Made by a program: the position numbers and the translations under genes. A DNA stretch of 64,000 bases from JBELHR01 sp049606855. Lineage in GTDB: Bacteria > Bacteroidota > Bacteroidia > Flavobacteriales > Flavobacteriaceae. Under the pieces are notes generated by a model, which worked only from the letters and a program-made list of their open reading frames with translations, made no database searches and was not told the origin of the DNA. Positions 26,159 to 34,983 of this stretch are shown here, in pieces. Each line of letters begins with the position of its first letter. Position 1 is the first letter of the stretch. The DNA lies in the NCBI GenBank assembly GCA_049606855.1, contig JBMYVY010000008.1, positions 34,600 to 98,599 of the forward strand, read 5' to 3'.

Positions 26159-26923
26159 TTAATTGTAAAAGGTGGCCTTATTTCCTCTGTTGAAACCGAC
26201 TAAATGTATGCCCAATTCCTTAGCCATATCAATGGCCATAGAGGAGCATGCAGATACAGATAACAAAAAAGGAATTTTCGAGAAAAAAGCCTTGGAGACT
26301 ATTTCATAACTAACTCTTCCACTGACCACAAGATACTGCCCCTTTTTCCAGGTTTTGTTCAAGTAAATTGCTCCAGTAATCTTATCCACTGCATTGTGTC
26401 TGCCTATGTCCTCAAATAGATATAAGAGCTGTCCATTTGCATCGAAAAGCGCTGCGGCATGTGAACCTCCTGTTTTTTCAAATAGGTCTTGATTATTTCT
26501 GACTTGATCAAAAAGAAATTCAAAACTCTGAATTGGTGAATTGATGTGGTGCAGGGGAGGGTTATTTAAAATTTTAATATCCTCTAAGCTCTTTTTGCCA
26601 CAGATCCCACAAGAAGAAACTGATAATAATGACCTGGAGTTTAGATAACCAGAACCTAAATCAGAATTTTCTATCTCGATACAAGCTCTGTTGTCTTCAG
26701 GAAAGTTTAGTTCGAAGGATACGTCTTTTTTTAATACTCCCTCGCTGTATAGTAATCCAAGTACCAATTCTCGATCTGCCCCTGGGGTCCTCATTACTAC
26801 GGTAAATGATTCACCATTAATATCGATTTGTAAAGGAGCCTCAATTAAAATTTGGTCTTCAACAGAGGCGGTTTCCCCATCAACAAATTTTAAGGCTTGA
26901 TAAGTGTCGCTAGCTTTTTGCAT
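26159..26923 (-). CDS. fdhD: Formate dehydrogenase accessory sulfurtransferase FdhD
   Basis: FdhD transfers sulfur to the molybdenum cofactor of formate-dehydrogenase-type enzymes. The 254-residue protein contains the required cysteine pair in SSCGICGKKSL (about residues 108-118), the GREL-like PGADRELVLGLLYSEG, and the C-terminal FEDIGRHNAVDK and GRVSYEIVSKA motifs. It overlaps the upstream molybdoenzyme gene by 14 bases, which fits a dedicated maturation factor. Confidence 0.95.
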   Translation of the reverse strand: MQKASDTYQALKFVDGETASVEDQILIEAPLQIDINGESFTVVMRTPGADRELVLGLLYSEGVLKKDVSFELNFPEDNRACIEIENSDLGSGYLNSRSLLSVSSCGICGKKSLEDIKILNNPPLHHINSPIQSFEFLFDQVRNNQDLFEKTGGSHAAALFDANGQLLYLFEDIGRHNAVDKITGAIYLNKTWKKGQYLVVSGRVSYEIVSKAFFSKIPFLLSVSACSSMAIDMAKELGIHLVGFNRGNKATFYN

Positions 26924-29186
26924 GCTTATTGATTTTGACCAGTACTCCCTTTGAAGCTGGAGTATTGCTTATTCGAGCTTTTAGGTTTATGGGAATCAAG
27001 GGATTGGCTTCTGGAAAATAAGTAGCAACACAACCTTGAGGGATATTATAGCTTACCAAGATAAACTGTTTAACAGTTCTAATGTGGTCGTAGTGGGAAC
27101 TTAGATCTACAATATCACCTTCCTTAAGTTTCATTTTTTTTAAGTCCTTTGGATTTATGAAAACCACTCTTCGTTCTGAAAGTACCCCTCGATAACGATC
27201 GTCCAAGCCGTAAATAGTGGTATTGAATTGATCATGCGTCCTTATGGTCATCATGATGAACTCATCTTCACTTTTTTTAATTTCCGAAGTTTTATTTACT
27301 GTAAATAAAGCCTTTCCATATGGAAGTTTTGAAAAGTCAGCCGCTCTTGCATTATTTGGTAAATAGAATCCACCCTTTTCTCGAACGCGTTTATTATAAT
27401 CCTTGAACCCTGGAATTACAGCCTGAATTTCATCTCGAATTAAATCATAATTATTAAATAAATCTGCCCAGCCCACTTCAGAATTCTTCAGAGTTGCTAA
27501 GGCCAACCTGCAAATAATCTCCACTTCACTTTTCAGGTGCTTACTTATTGGTTGCAGATTTCCTTGACTTGCATGAACTACTCCCATAGAGTCTTCTACG
27601 CTTATAAACTGAGGCTTGCCTAATTGTAAATCTATATCGGAGCGTCCTAGACAGGGTAAAATAATTGCTGTTTCCCCAGTAATTAAATGGCTTCGATTTA
27701 ATTTTGTGGAAACCTGGACACTTAGTTTACAGGCTTGCAAAGCTTTTGCAGTAAGTTCCGTATCAGGAGTTGCCGACAAAAAATTCCCTCCCATAGCAAA
27801 AAATACGGAAGCTTGACCATTTTTCATGGCCAAAATCGATTCTACCACATCAAAGCCATGAGCTCTTGGAGACTCAAATTTGTAACGTTTACTTAAAGCG
27901 GCTGAAAATGACTCTTTGGGTTTTTCCCAAATTCCCATAGTTCGATCTCCTTGGACATTGGAGTGCCCCCGAACGGGGCAAGTTCCAGCTCCCGGCTTAC
28001 CGATACTGCCTTTTAAAAGTAGTAGATTCACTACCTCACGAATATTGTCAACACCATTGACTTGTTGAGTGAGTCCCATTGCCCAGCAAATGATGATATT
28101 TTCTGATGCTGCAATTAAATCAATTGCTTGATAAACTAATTCCGAAGTGAGCCCAGTTTGATTTATCAGTTCGTTGAAATCCTGTTTTTCAAGATCTTGA
28201 ATAAGCCCCTCTATATTGTGTGTTTTTTCTGCGATGAATTTATGGTCAATGGCATCTCTTTTTATCAATTCCTTCATTATGGCTTTGAGCAAAGCCACAT
28301 CACTGTTAATCATTAATTGAAGATAAATATCAGCTAAGGAGGTACTTTTACCTAATAAATCGAGGGGGTTTTGTGGGTCACTAAATGCTTCAAGACCAAC
28401 TTCCTTAAGAGGATTGATTGCGATGATTTTTCCACCATTATTTTTCGTGCCGCTCAAGGCCTTCAGCATTCTTGGGTGATTGGTACCGGGGTTTTGCCCC
28501 ATGACAATAACTAAATCCGCCTTGTCGAAATCCTCTAAAGTGACCGATCCTTTTCCTATACCCAAGGTTTCTCCAAGGCCCGCTCCACTTGATTCATGAC
28601 ACATGTTAGAGCAGTCCGGTAAATTATTCGTTCCAAATTGTCGGACAAAGAGTTGATAGAGATACGCAGCCTCATTGGAAGTTCTTCCTGAGGTGTAAAA
28701 TATAGCTTGATTTGGGTCATTTAAATCATTTAGCTCATTTGCAATGTGTTGGAAAGCGTCATGCCAGGAAATTTCGGCGTAGTGATCGGTTCCAGGTCGC
28801 TTAATTACTGGATGTGTAATTCGACCAGATTTGCCCAATTCATAGTCCGACCAGGCTGAGAGTTGTGAAATACTGTGGGTAGCAAAAAATAAAGGACTAA
28901 CACGATTCGTGGTTGCTTCTTCAGCAATTGCTTTGGCACCATTTTCACAATATTCAGCTAGAAAGGCTCTTTTGGTGTCAGGATCGGGCCAAGCACAACC
29001 CGGGCAATCGAAACCTGTGAATTGATTCATCTTATACAAGGCGCTGAATCCCCGTCTAATTCCCATCTCCTTATTCACATGCTCCAAAGCATGTGTCACT
29101 CCTCCTAGACCCGCTGCCTTGGTAGGGACCTGTTTTCTTTTTATGCCTGTGAATTTGACAGGGGGTTGTACGTAAATGGTATCCAT
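26910..29186 (-). CDS. FdhF/YdeP-family molybdopterin oxidoreductase
   Basis: A 758-residue cytosolic molybdenum enzyme of the YdeP branch of the formate-dehydrogenase alpha superfamily. N-terminal GFDCPGCAWPDP carries the family CPGC pair rather than a full ferredoxin-type CxxCxxxC motif. CSNMCHESSGAGLGE marks the active-site region, followed by the cofactor-binding MGQNPGTNHPRML and the C-terminal molybdopterin dinucleotide domain with RTHDQFNTTIYG. YdeP relatives are linked to acid or redox stress; formate activity is not established. It is paired with fdhD. No other molybdenum genes are nearby. Confidence 0.9.
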   Translation of the reverse strand: MDTIYVQPPVKFTGIKRKQVPTKAAGLGGVTHALEHVNKEMGIRRGFSALYKMNQFTGFDCPGCAWPDPDTKRAFLAEYCENGAKAIAEEATTNRVSPLFFATHSISQLSAWSDYELGKSGRITHPVIKRPGTDHYAEISWHDAFQHIANELNDLNDPNQAIFYTSGRTSNEAAYLYQLFVRQFGTNNLPDCSNMCHESSGAGLGETLGIGKGSVTLEDFDKADLVIVMGQNPGTNHPRMLKALSGTKNNGGKIIAINPLKEVGLEAFSDPQNPLDLLGKSTSLADIYLQLMINSDVALLKAIMKELIKRDAIDHKFIAEKTHNIEGLIQDLEKQDFNELINQTGLTSELVYQAIDLIAASENIIICWAMGLTQQVNGVDNIREVVNLLLLKGSIGKPGAGTCPVRGHSNVQGDRTMGIWEKPKESFSAALSKRYKFESPRAHGFDVVESILAMKNGQASVFFAMGGNFLSATPDTELTAKALQACKLSVQVSTKLNRSHLITGETAIILPCLGRSDIDLQLGKPQFISVEDSMGVVHASQGNLQPISKHLKSEVEIICRLALATLKNSEVGWADLFNNYDLIRDEIQAVIPGFKDYNKRVREKGGFYLPNNARAADFSKLPYGKALFTVNKTSEIKKSEDEFIMMTIRTHDQFNTTIYGLDDRYRGVLSERRVVFINPKDLKKMKLKEGDIVDLSSHYDHIRTVKQFILVSYNIPQGCVATYFPEANPLIPINLKARISNTPASKGVLVKINKHAKS

Positions 29187-29187
29187 A

Positions 29188-30366
29188 TCAAACTTTTTTA
29201 CAAATTAAAGCCTTCTTTTGCTCATCAATTAATGTAGTACAAAATACATAAATTTCTCCACCGTCTTTTAATCCCGTTTTTTTTCTGATTTGGGAGACAC
29301 TCATAGGAAAGTTCCGAACACTGATATTTGCTTTTTGCCCTGGGATTAATTTTTTTAAGGATTTTTTATTCACTTGACTTTGATCGATAATTTCAAATCT
29401 TCGCCCTGGAAAATCCTCAATCATTTTTGATGAAGTAAATAAATGTGAATTTGGGTGGATCTTGTTTAGTTCAAAATCACCTCCAATAAATTGAAAACCT
29501 CCTGCCTTCATAATAGCTGCATTAGGTTCGTATAAAAAGGTCTGAGGCAAACTGAAGTCTGTACTGCGTTGATCGTATTTTTTGAAAGAATAAACCTGTT
29601 TTTCGGTTTTGGTATAATTAATACAAGTCATCGTATGATTTTCCGTCCAATCAACATCTAGAAGTACTTCTTTGACCTCGTTATTAATGGCAATGACATG
29701 CACATGAGCCGAGACTTCAAGTTCTTTAAGACTCTGATCAATATCTAGCATAGGAGAGTTTTTTATGAGAAGTCTCTTGGTTTTTGATTTGATCAATGCT
29801 TTGTGTTCAATAAGATTGGGTAAACAATCCCCAAGTAAAAAAACCTTTCCTTTTTTATCATTTCTTCGGGATGGATCTACAAAGATGAAATCAAAGTTAG
29901 ATTCTGAATTTTCGAGTAAGTCAATGGAGGATGCGAGTACGGCTTTTATATTGTTTTGTTCCCATATTCCGAAGTTATATCGAGTAATTTGGAACAACTC
30001 GTCATCGAGCTCACAATAGGTAAATTCTTTAATTTTTTTGGAAAAAGCTAGACTGTCAATACCTAAACCTCCAGTCATATCAAGTCCCACCTCTAAGGTG
30101 TTTGATATTAAGTCTGCTTTGTATTGAGCAGTTAATTCAGAGGAACTTTGCTCTAAATTAAGTGTAGGTGGAAAAATTAATCCCACTTTATTATACCAGT
30201 GAGGGAGCTTTGTTTTTATTCGCTGTCTTGCAGCGATTTGAGCTGCAATTTCGGACATGGATAATCCCTGAAAAGAAGATTTTTTTAAGGCAAGTTCTCT
30301 CGGATCTTTATCTTGGTTTTTTAAAATAAAATCCTGCACTTCTGCTTGAGCTAATAGTTCAATCAT
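29188..30366 (-). CDS. Class I SAM methyltransferase with THUMP-like domain
   Basis: A 392-residue protein. A helical N-terminal region (MSEIAAQIAARQRIKTKLP) precedes a Rossmann methyltransferase core with LDMTGGLGIDSLAF (SAM loop, about residues 95-108), the acidic YCELDDELF and the catalytic-type FVDPSRRN. A C-terminal domain resembles THUMP-like modules (PGQKANISVRNFPMS). An RNA substrate is likely but not identified. It overlaps the upstream transporter gene by four bases and precedes the molybdoenzyme by one base. Confidence 0.8.
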   Translation of the reverse strand: MIELLAQAEVQDFILKNQDKDPRELALKKSSFQGLSMSEIAAQIAARQRIKTKLPHWYNKVGLIFPPTLNLEQSSSELTAQYKADLISNTLEVGLDMTGGLGIDSLAFSKKIKEFTYCELDDELFQITRYNFGIWEQNNIKAVLASSIDLLENSESNFDFIFVDPSRRNDKKGKVFLLGDCLPNLIEHKALIKSKTKRLLIKNSPMLDIDQSLKELEVSAHVHVIAINNEVKEVLLDVDWTENHTMTCINYTKTEKQVYSFKKYDQRSTDFSLPQTFLYEPNAAIMKAGGFQFIGGDFELNKIHPNSHLFTSSKMIEDFPGRRFEIIDQSQVNKKSLKKLIPGQKANISVRNFPMSVSQIRKKTGLKDGGEIYVFCTTLIDEQKKALICKKV

Positions 30367-31448
30367 TCCAGATTTTTCGTCAAAGAAGCGACAATTTTAT
30401 TTCCTGATAAGAATTCCTTGAGGATTACTTTAATAGCGGTGTAAGCAGGCACCGCGATAACCATCCCAACAATTCCAAAAACTGTTCCTCCAATCAAGAT
30501 CACTAAAAAGATCTCTAGAGGATGTGAGTTCACACTCTTAGAAAAAATAAGCGGTTGACTAAAGGTATTGTCTACAAATTGCGCCACCATATAACCGACA
30601 AGCGCCCAAATTGTTTTGGGAAGCATTACTTCAGCAAAGCTTTGTTCTATAAAACTGGTCATGGTTAATATAACGACTAGTATTCCAGCAATCAGCGGTC
30701 CGACATAGGGAACCAAATTTAAAACCGCACAGATAAAGGCAATTCCAATCGCGTTTTGTAATCCGACCAATGAAAAAGCAATGGTATACATGATGAACAA
30801 TATGGTCAATTGAAGAATTAGGCCTAAAAAATAACGGGACAATAAGTGCTTGATTGATTTTAAGGAATGCTCCCATTTACCTTCTTTACCTTTAGGAGCA
30901 ATAGTCACAATTGCTTCATTGAGTAAACCTTTATCCTTCATAAAGAAAAAAGCAATAAATAAAACGGAAAATAGGCCAGCACTAAAACTTCCTGCGCCGG
31001 TAATAATTCCATTCAATAATTGAGGAATTTGCTTTAAGCCACCAAAAAGATCCATGGATTTAAGTTCTTGAGATAAATCAATAGAGCGTTTGGTTAGAAA
31101 ATTATTGAGCTCAACTGTTACGGCTTTTAGATTCTCTTTGAGTTGGGCTGTATCCAATAATGAAAGATTATGACTTTGTTCCACGACTATAGGAACCAAT
31201 AAGGAAATAAGTCCAAAAAGCACCAAAATAAATATTGCAATAGTTGAAATTACTGCAACGGTTGGTGGGAATTTTAAGCGATTTTCCAAAAATTCAACAA
31301 GAGGAACTCCAATTAAACTCAACACCGCTGCAATTAGGATATAGGTAATAATTGTAGAGGTTTCATTTAAAAACCAAATAAGTGCAACGATCCCTGTGAT
31401 ATAGGCAACTGCCCTGATAATTCCTGATGATAAATCTTTTGATGTCAT
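30363..31448 (-). CDS. AI-2E family transporter (PerM/YdiK-like)
   Basis: A 361-residue polytopic inner-membrane protein with about seven to eight helices and the family's conserved C-terminal stretch, seen as NLVPYVGPLIAGI, then FVDNTFSQPLIFSKSVNSHPL and GTVFGIVGMVIAVPAYTAIK. Members are mostly uncharacterised exporters; the AI-2 role applies to only a few, so signalling should not be assumed. It lies in a minus-strand run and overlaps the methyltransferase gene by four bases. Confidence 0.9.
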   Translation of the reverse strand: MTSKDLSSGIIRAVAYITGIVALIWFLNETSTIITYILIAAVLSLIGVPLVEFLENRLKFPPTVAVISTIAIFILVLFGLISLLVPIVVEQSHNLSLLDTAQLKENLKAVTVELNNFLTKRSIDLSQELKSMDLFGGLKQIPQLLNGIITGAGSFSAGLFSVLFIAFFFMKDKGLLNEAIVTIAPKGKEGKWEHSLKSIKHLLSRYFLGLILQLTILFIMYTIAFSLVGLQNAIGIAFICAVLNLVPYVGPLIAGILVVILTMTSFIEQSFAEVMLPKTIWALVGYMVAQFVDNTFSQPLIFSKSVNSHPLEIFLVILIGGTVFGIVGMVIAVPAYTAIKVILKEFLSGNKIVASLTKNLE

Positions 31449-31459
31449 GGTGCGTTTTT

Positions 31460-33139
31460 TTAAAATCCGACTGCGGTATCATCACCACGAGGGTCAGCTC
31501 CTCCTTCCAGGGAACCGTCTGGTAAAACTAATACTGCATCAACTTTTCCTAAAATTACGGCTTTACTTTTAGATATTTGATATCCTTTTGATTCTAATTT
31601 GTTGATTTCCCCCGAATTAAAGCCTTTTTCTTCCATGAAAATAAGATCAGGAAGCCATTGATGATGAAATCTAGATGATGATACTGATTCTTGCATACTC
31701 ATATCAAATTCAATGACATTCAATATGTTTTGTAAAACAGAGGTTATTATTCGCGAACCCCCTGGAGACCCAACGACCATTTTTAATTTTCCGTTTGATT
31801 CCACAATTGTTGGAGTCATAGAAGAAAGCATGCGTTTTCCGGGAGCAATAGCATTGGCCTCGGCACCGATTAACCCGAACATATTAGGTGTTCCTGGTTT
31901 TGAAGAAAAATCATCCATTTCATTATTGACGAAAAAACCTGCCTCCTCAACATAAACTTTCGATCCGAAATTTCCATTTAAAGTAGTAGTAACAGCCACC
32001 GCGTTGCCATTTTGATCCACAATGGAATAATGTGTGGTCTCTGTGCTTTCCGTTTGATCTAACGTTCCGTGGCTTATATCTGAGGATTTAGTCGCTTTAT
32101 TCCAGTCAAAATTGGACATACGTTCAGCAATATATTCCTTGTCAATAAGTTTTTTGATTGGGACTTCCACATAGTCCATGTCCCCGAGGTAGTAACTTCT
32201 ATCAGCATAGGCCCTTCTTTCAGCTTCTGTAAGCACTTGTATGTATTCTGCACTATTATGTCCCATTTCAGACAAGTTATACGGTTCTACAGCTCCTAAA
32301 ATTTGAGCGAGACAAACTCCTCCTGAAGAGGGCATGGTCATTGAAATTATTTTATGGTCTCTGTATTCAAATTCTACAGGGGACCTCCATGTTGCCTTAT
32401 AATTTTTTAAATCTTCTAAACTCAAAATTCCACCAAGGTCATTATTGTATGCAACGAGTAATTCAGCAGTTTTCCCTTGGTAAAACTCATCGCGACCATT
32501 TCTTTGGATTCTTTTGAGGGTCTCAGCCAATTTTGGGAGTTTTAAACGATCTCCCTTCGTCCATTTTTTGTCAGAAAAAAGGGTTTTTCTATTGTTGGCT
32601 TTTTCAAAGTCCTCAACGTATCGATTAAAGGTGTTGGCTTGTTTTTCGGTTAATAAAAATCCATTTTCGGCTAATTCAATTGCAGGTTGAATGAGGTCTT
32701 TAAAAGCTAAAGAACCAAATTCTTCATGAATCGCAAATAATCCAGCTATAGTTCCAGGGACCCCGTTGGCCATTGCTCCAAAAGTAGAAAGGCCCTTGAT
32801 GATATTACCATCCTGATCCAGATACATGTCTTTTGTTGCCTTCATAGGTGCTTTTTCTCTGTAGTCTATAGCACCTGTGGTGCCGTCCGCTTTACGATAC
32901 ACCATGAAACCGCCTCCACCAAGATTACCTGCCCTGGGATAGGTTACAGCAAGAGCTAAATCGGTTGCAATCATGGCATCAAAAGCATTTCCACCTTGTT
33001 TCATTATTTGAGTACCAATTTCAGAGGCTTCTACGCGAGCTGAAACCACCATGGCATTTTGACTAATTAATCCTCTTTCTTTAGGGGATTCACAGGCTAA
33101 GAAAAATAAACTTATACCAATTAATAGATATTTATTCAT
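31460..33139 (-). CDS. ggt: Gamma-glutamyltransferase, lipoprotein
   Basis: A 559-residue N-terminal-nucleophile hydrolase that transfers or hydrolyses gamma-glutamyl groups of glutathione-type peptides in the envelope. The signal ends at lipobox FFLAC (Cys15). Autoprocessing should occur before the Thr of TTHYSIVDQNG, splitting large and small subunits; VTTTLNGNFGSKV and GSPGGSRIITSV form the rest of the site, and GGNAFDAMIA and GNLGGGGFM mark the large subunit. It overlaps the AcpH-like gene by eight bases. Confidence 0.95.
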   Translation of the reverse strand: MNKYLLIGISLFFLACESPKERGLISQNAMVVSARVEASEIGTQIMKQGGNAFDAMIATDLALAVTYPRAGNLGGGGFMVYRKADGTTGAIDYREKAPMKATKDMYLDQDGNIIKGLSTFGAMANGVPGTIAGLFAIHEEFGSLAFKDLIQPAIELAENGFLLTEKQANTFNRYVEDFEKANNRKTLFSDKKWTKGDRLKLPKLAETLKRIQRNGRDEFYQGKTAELLVAYNNDLGGILSLEDLKNYKATWRSPVEFEYRDHKIISMTMPSSGGVCLAQILGAVEPYNLSEMGHNSAEYIQVLTEAERRAYADRSYYLGDMDYVEVPIKKLIDKEYIAERMSNFDWNKATKSSDISHGTLDQTESTETTHYSIVDQNGNAVAVTTTLNGNFGSKVYVEEAGFFVNNEMDDFSSKPGTPNMFGLIGAEANAIAPGKRMLSSMTPTIVESNGKLKMVVGSPGGSRIITSVLQNILNVIEFDMSMQESVSSSRFHHQWLPDLIFMEEKGFNSGEINKLESKGYQISKSKAVILGKVDAVLVLPDGSLEGGADPRGDDTAVGF

Positions 33140-33725
33140 TATTGAGTTCGGTTAGTTTTAGAGAGGAAAAGGTAATTAAATTCTCGAAAAACTCGAAAAA
33201 ATCTTGTTCTAATTCCACATAATGTGATTTGAGGTCCACTATACTCTCATCCATTTTTGATTTGCCCTTAGTCCGTCTGTTCATTCCATTCATGACTTGT
33301 TGAAGTCCTTCAAAAAACTGATAGTTATAAAGCCAGTTTTGAGGAATCATATAATTCATTAGATGAAGGATTTTTTCAGGAAGAACTTCCTTTCGACGTT
33401 CTAAAAGTTGGTAAAACTCTTGACTGAATTCGGCTAAAGGGGTTTGATGGTATTTTAGCCAGTGTTTTGCTAGGAAATGATCGTAAAAAATATCGATGAT
33501 TACCCCTTTATAGTGACCATATTTGTCGTCTAATCGCTTTCTAGATCTTCTGTGAACGGGGTGCTGATCGGTATAAGTGTCAATAGCTCGATGCATTATT
33601 ATCCCTTTTTGAATTTGTTCAGGCAAATATTGAAATTGACTGCCTTTAATGCTATCAGCAATAAAATTACCAATGCTCAAGTCATTCAGTTCCTCAGATA
33701 AGTAGATATGTGCTAGAAAGTTCAT
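33132..33725 (-). CDS. Acyl-carrier-protein phosphodiesterase-like protein (AcpH family)
   Basis: A 197-residue HD-like protein. The N-terminus MNFLAHIYLS, GNFIADSIKG, GIIMHRAIDTYTD and IDIFYDHFLAKHW are the conserved metal-binding blocks of the AcpH family, which removes 4'-phosphopantetheine from acyl carrier protein. Metal-binding His and Asp residues are visible in each block. Its ATG lies only four bases past the T-run of the dnaN terminator, so it may depend on leaky read-through from dnaN or on a promoter inside dnaN. Confidence 0.88.
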   Translation of the reverse strand: MNFLAHIYLSEELNDLSIGNFIADSIKGSQFQYLPEQIQKGIIMHRAIDTYTDQHPVHRRSRKRLDDKYGHYKGVIIDIFYDHFLAKHWLKYHQTPLAEFSQEFYQLLERRKEVLPEKILHLMNYMIPQNWLYNYQFFEGLQQVMNGMNRRTKGKSKMDESIVDLKSHYVELEQDFFEFFENLITFSSLKLTELNNE

Positions 33726-33728
33726 AGG

Positions 33729-33756
33729 AAAAAAAAGCGCCTCAAGGGCGCTTTTC
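33729..33756 (-). terminator. Intrinsic terminator after dnaN
   Basis: On the minus strand AAGCGCC and GGCGCTT pair around a five-base loop and are followed by a run of eight T. The hairpin overlaps the region just past the dnaN stop and ends directly before the AcpH-like gene. Confidence 0.8.
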
Positions 33757-34875
33757 TTAATTGTTTAGCATCACTGGCATAACCAGCATTGTAATTTCTT
33801 CTCCTTCTTCTATTCCGTCTATTGGTGTCAGTATTCCTGCGCGATTCGGTAACGACATTTCAATTAAGACCTCTGAAGCGCTCAGGTTAGATAACATTTC
33901 TGTTAAAAATCTTGAATTAAATCCAATTTGCATATCATCTCCTTGGTAATCACAATTCAAACGTTCGTCTGCCTTGTTAGAATAATCAATATCCTCCGCA
34001 GAAATATTTAATTCTGTTCCTGCCATCTTTAATCGAATTTGGTGAGTAGATTTAGATGAGAATATAGAAACACGTTTAACTGAATTCAAAAATGAAGAAC
34101 GATCAACAGTTAATTTATTTGGGTTTTCCTTTGGTATTACCGCATCATAATTAGGGTATTTACCGTCAATTAATCGACAGATTAGAACGACGTTGTCAAA
34201 GGTGAATTTTGCATTTACATCATTGTACTCAATCGTTACCTCGCGATCTGAACCGGAAAGAATTCCCTTTAAAAGATTTAATGGTTTTTTGGGCATGATG
34301 AATTCTGCCGTTGAATCAGCTTGAATGTCTGTTCTTGAATACTTCACTAATTTGTGAGCATCAGTTGCAACAAAAGTTAAATTTTCAGTTGAGAACTGAA
34401 AGAAAACCCCTGACATTACTGGTCTAAGATCATCATTACCTGCAGCAAATATCGTCTTTGAAATAGCCGTTGAAAGGACCTCAGCTGGAATCACAGTTGC
34501 ACTAGGGTTGTCAATGGAAATCGACTTAGGAAACTCTTCACCATCAAAATAAGCCATATCATATTTCCCTTGATCCGAAGAAATCTCAATAGTATTTGAG
34601 TCTTGAGTTTTGAAGGTCAATGGTTGGTTTGGGAAAGTTTTTAAGGTATCTAGTAACAATCTAGCCGAGACCGCAATACTACCATTTGAATCCGATTCAA
34701 CCTCCACTTTAGAGCTCATTGTAGTTTCCAAATCAGAAGCTGAAATTTTTAATTCATTATCAGCTAACTCAAATAAAAAGTTATCTAATATTGGTAAGGT
34801 GTTGTTCGAATTTATGACTCCACCTAGAATTTGAAGTTGCTTTAAGAGTTGTCCGCTTGATACAATAAATTTCAT
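33757..34875 (-). CDS. dnaN: DNA polymerase III beta sliding clamp
   Basis: The 372-residue length and three-fold repeated clamp domain are typical. Signatures include NTLPILDNFLFE near the start, AVSARLLLDTLKTFP, VMSGVFFQF, ATDAHKLVKY (about residues 172-181) and the C-terminal MLVMPVMLN, the region that binds polymerase and other partners. dnaA and recF are not adjacent, as is common in Bacteroidota. It is divergent from the PIG-L gene over a 108-base AT-rich region. Confidence 0.97.
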   Translation of the reverse strand: MKFIVSSGQLLKQLQILGGVINSNNTLPILDNFLFELADNELKISASDLETTMSSKVEVESDSNGSIAVSARLLLDTLKTFPNQPLTFKTQDSNTIEISSDQGKYDMAYFDGEEFPKSISIDNPSATVIPAEVLSTAISKTIFAAGNDDLRPVMSGVFFQFSTENLTFVATDAHKLVKYSRTDIQADSTAEFIMPKKPLNLLKGILSGSDREVTIEYNDVNAKFTFDNVVLICRLIDGKYPNYDAVIPKENPNKLTVDRSSFLNSVKRVSIFSSKSTHQIRLKMAGTELNISAEDIDYSNKADERLNCDYQGDDMQIGFNSRFLTEMLSNLSASEVLIEMSLPNRAGILTPIDGIEEGEEITMLVMPVMLNN

Positions 34876-34983
34876 GGATAGTTCTATTTGGTATATTTAT
34901 TTTCTTATTTGGTAAATTGGCTTAATAAAACTTTCTTTGTTTAACTAACCAACTGCACATTTGTACAAATATATAGATAATAT

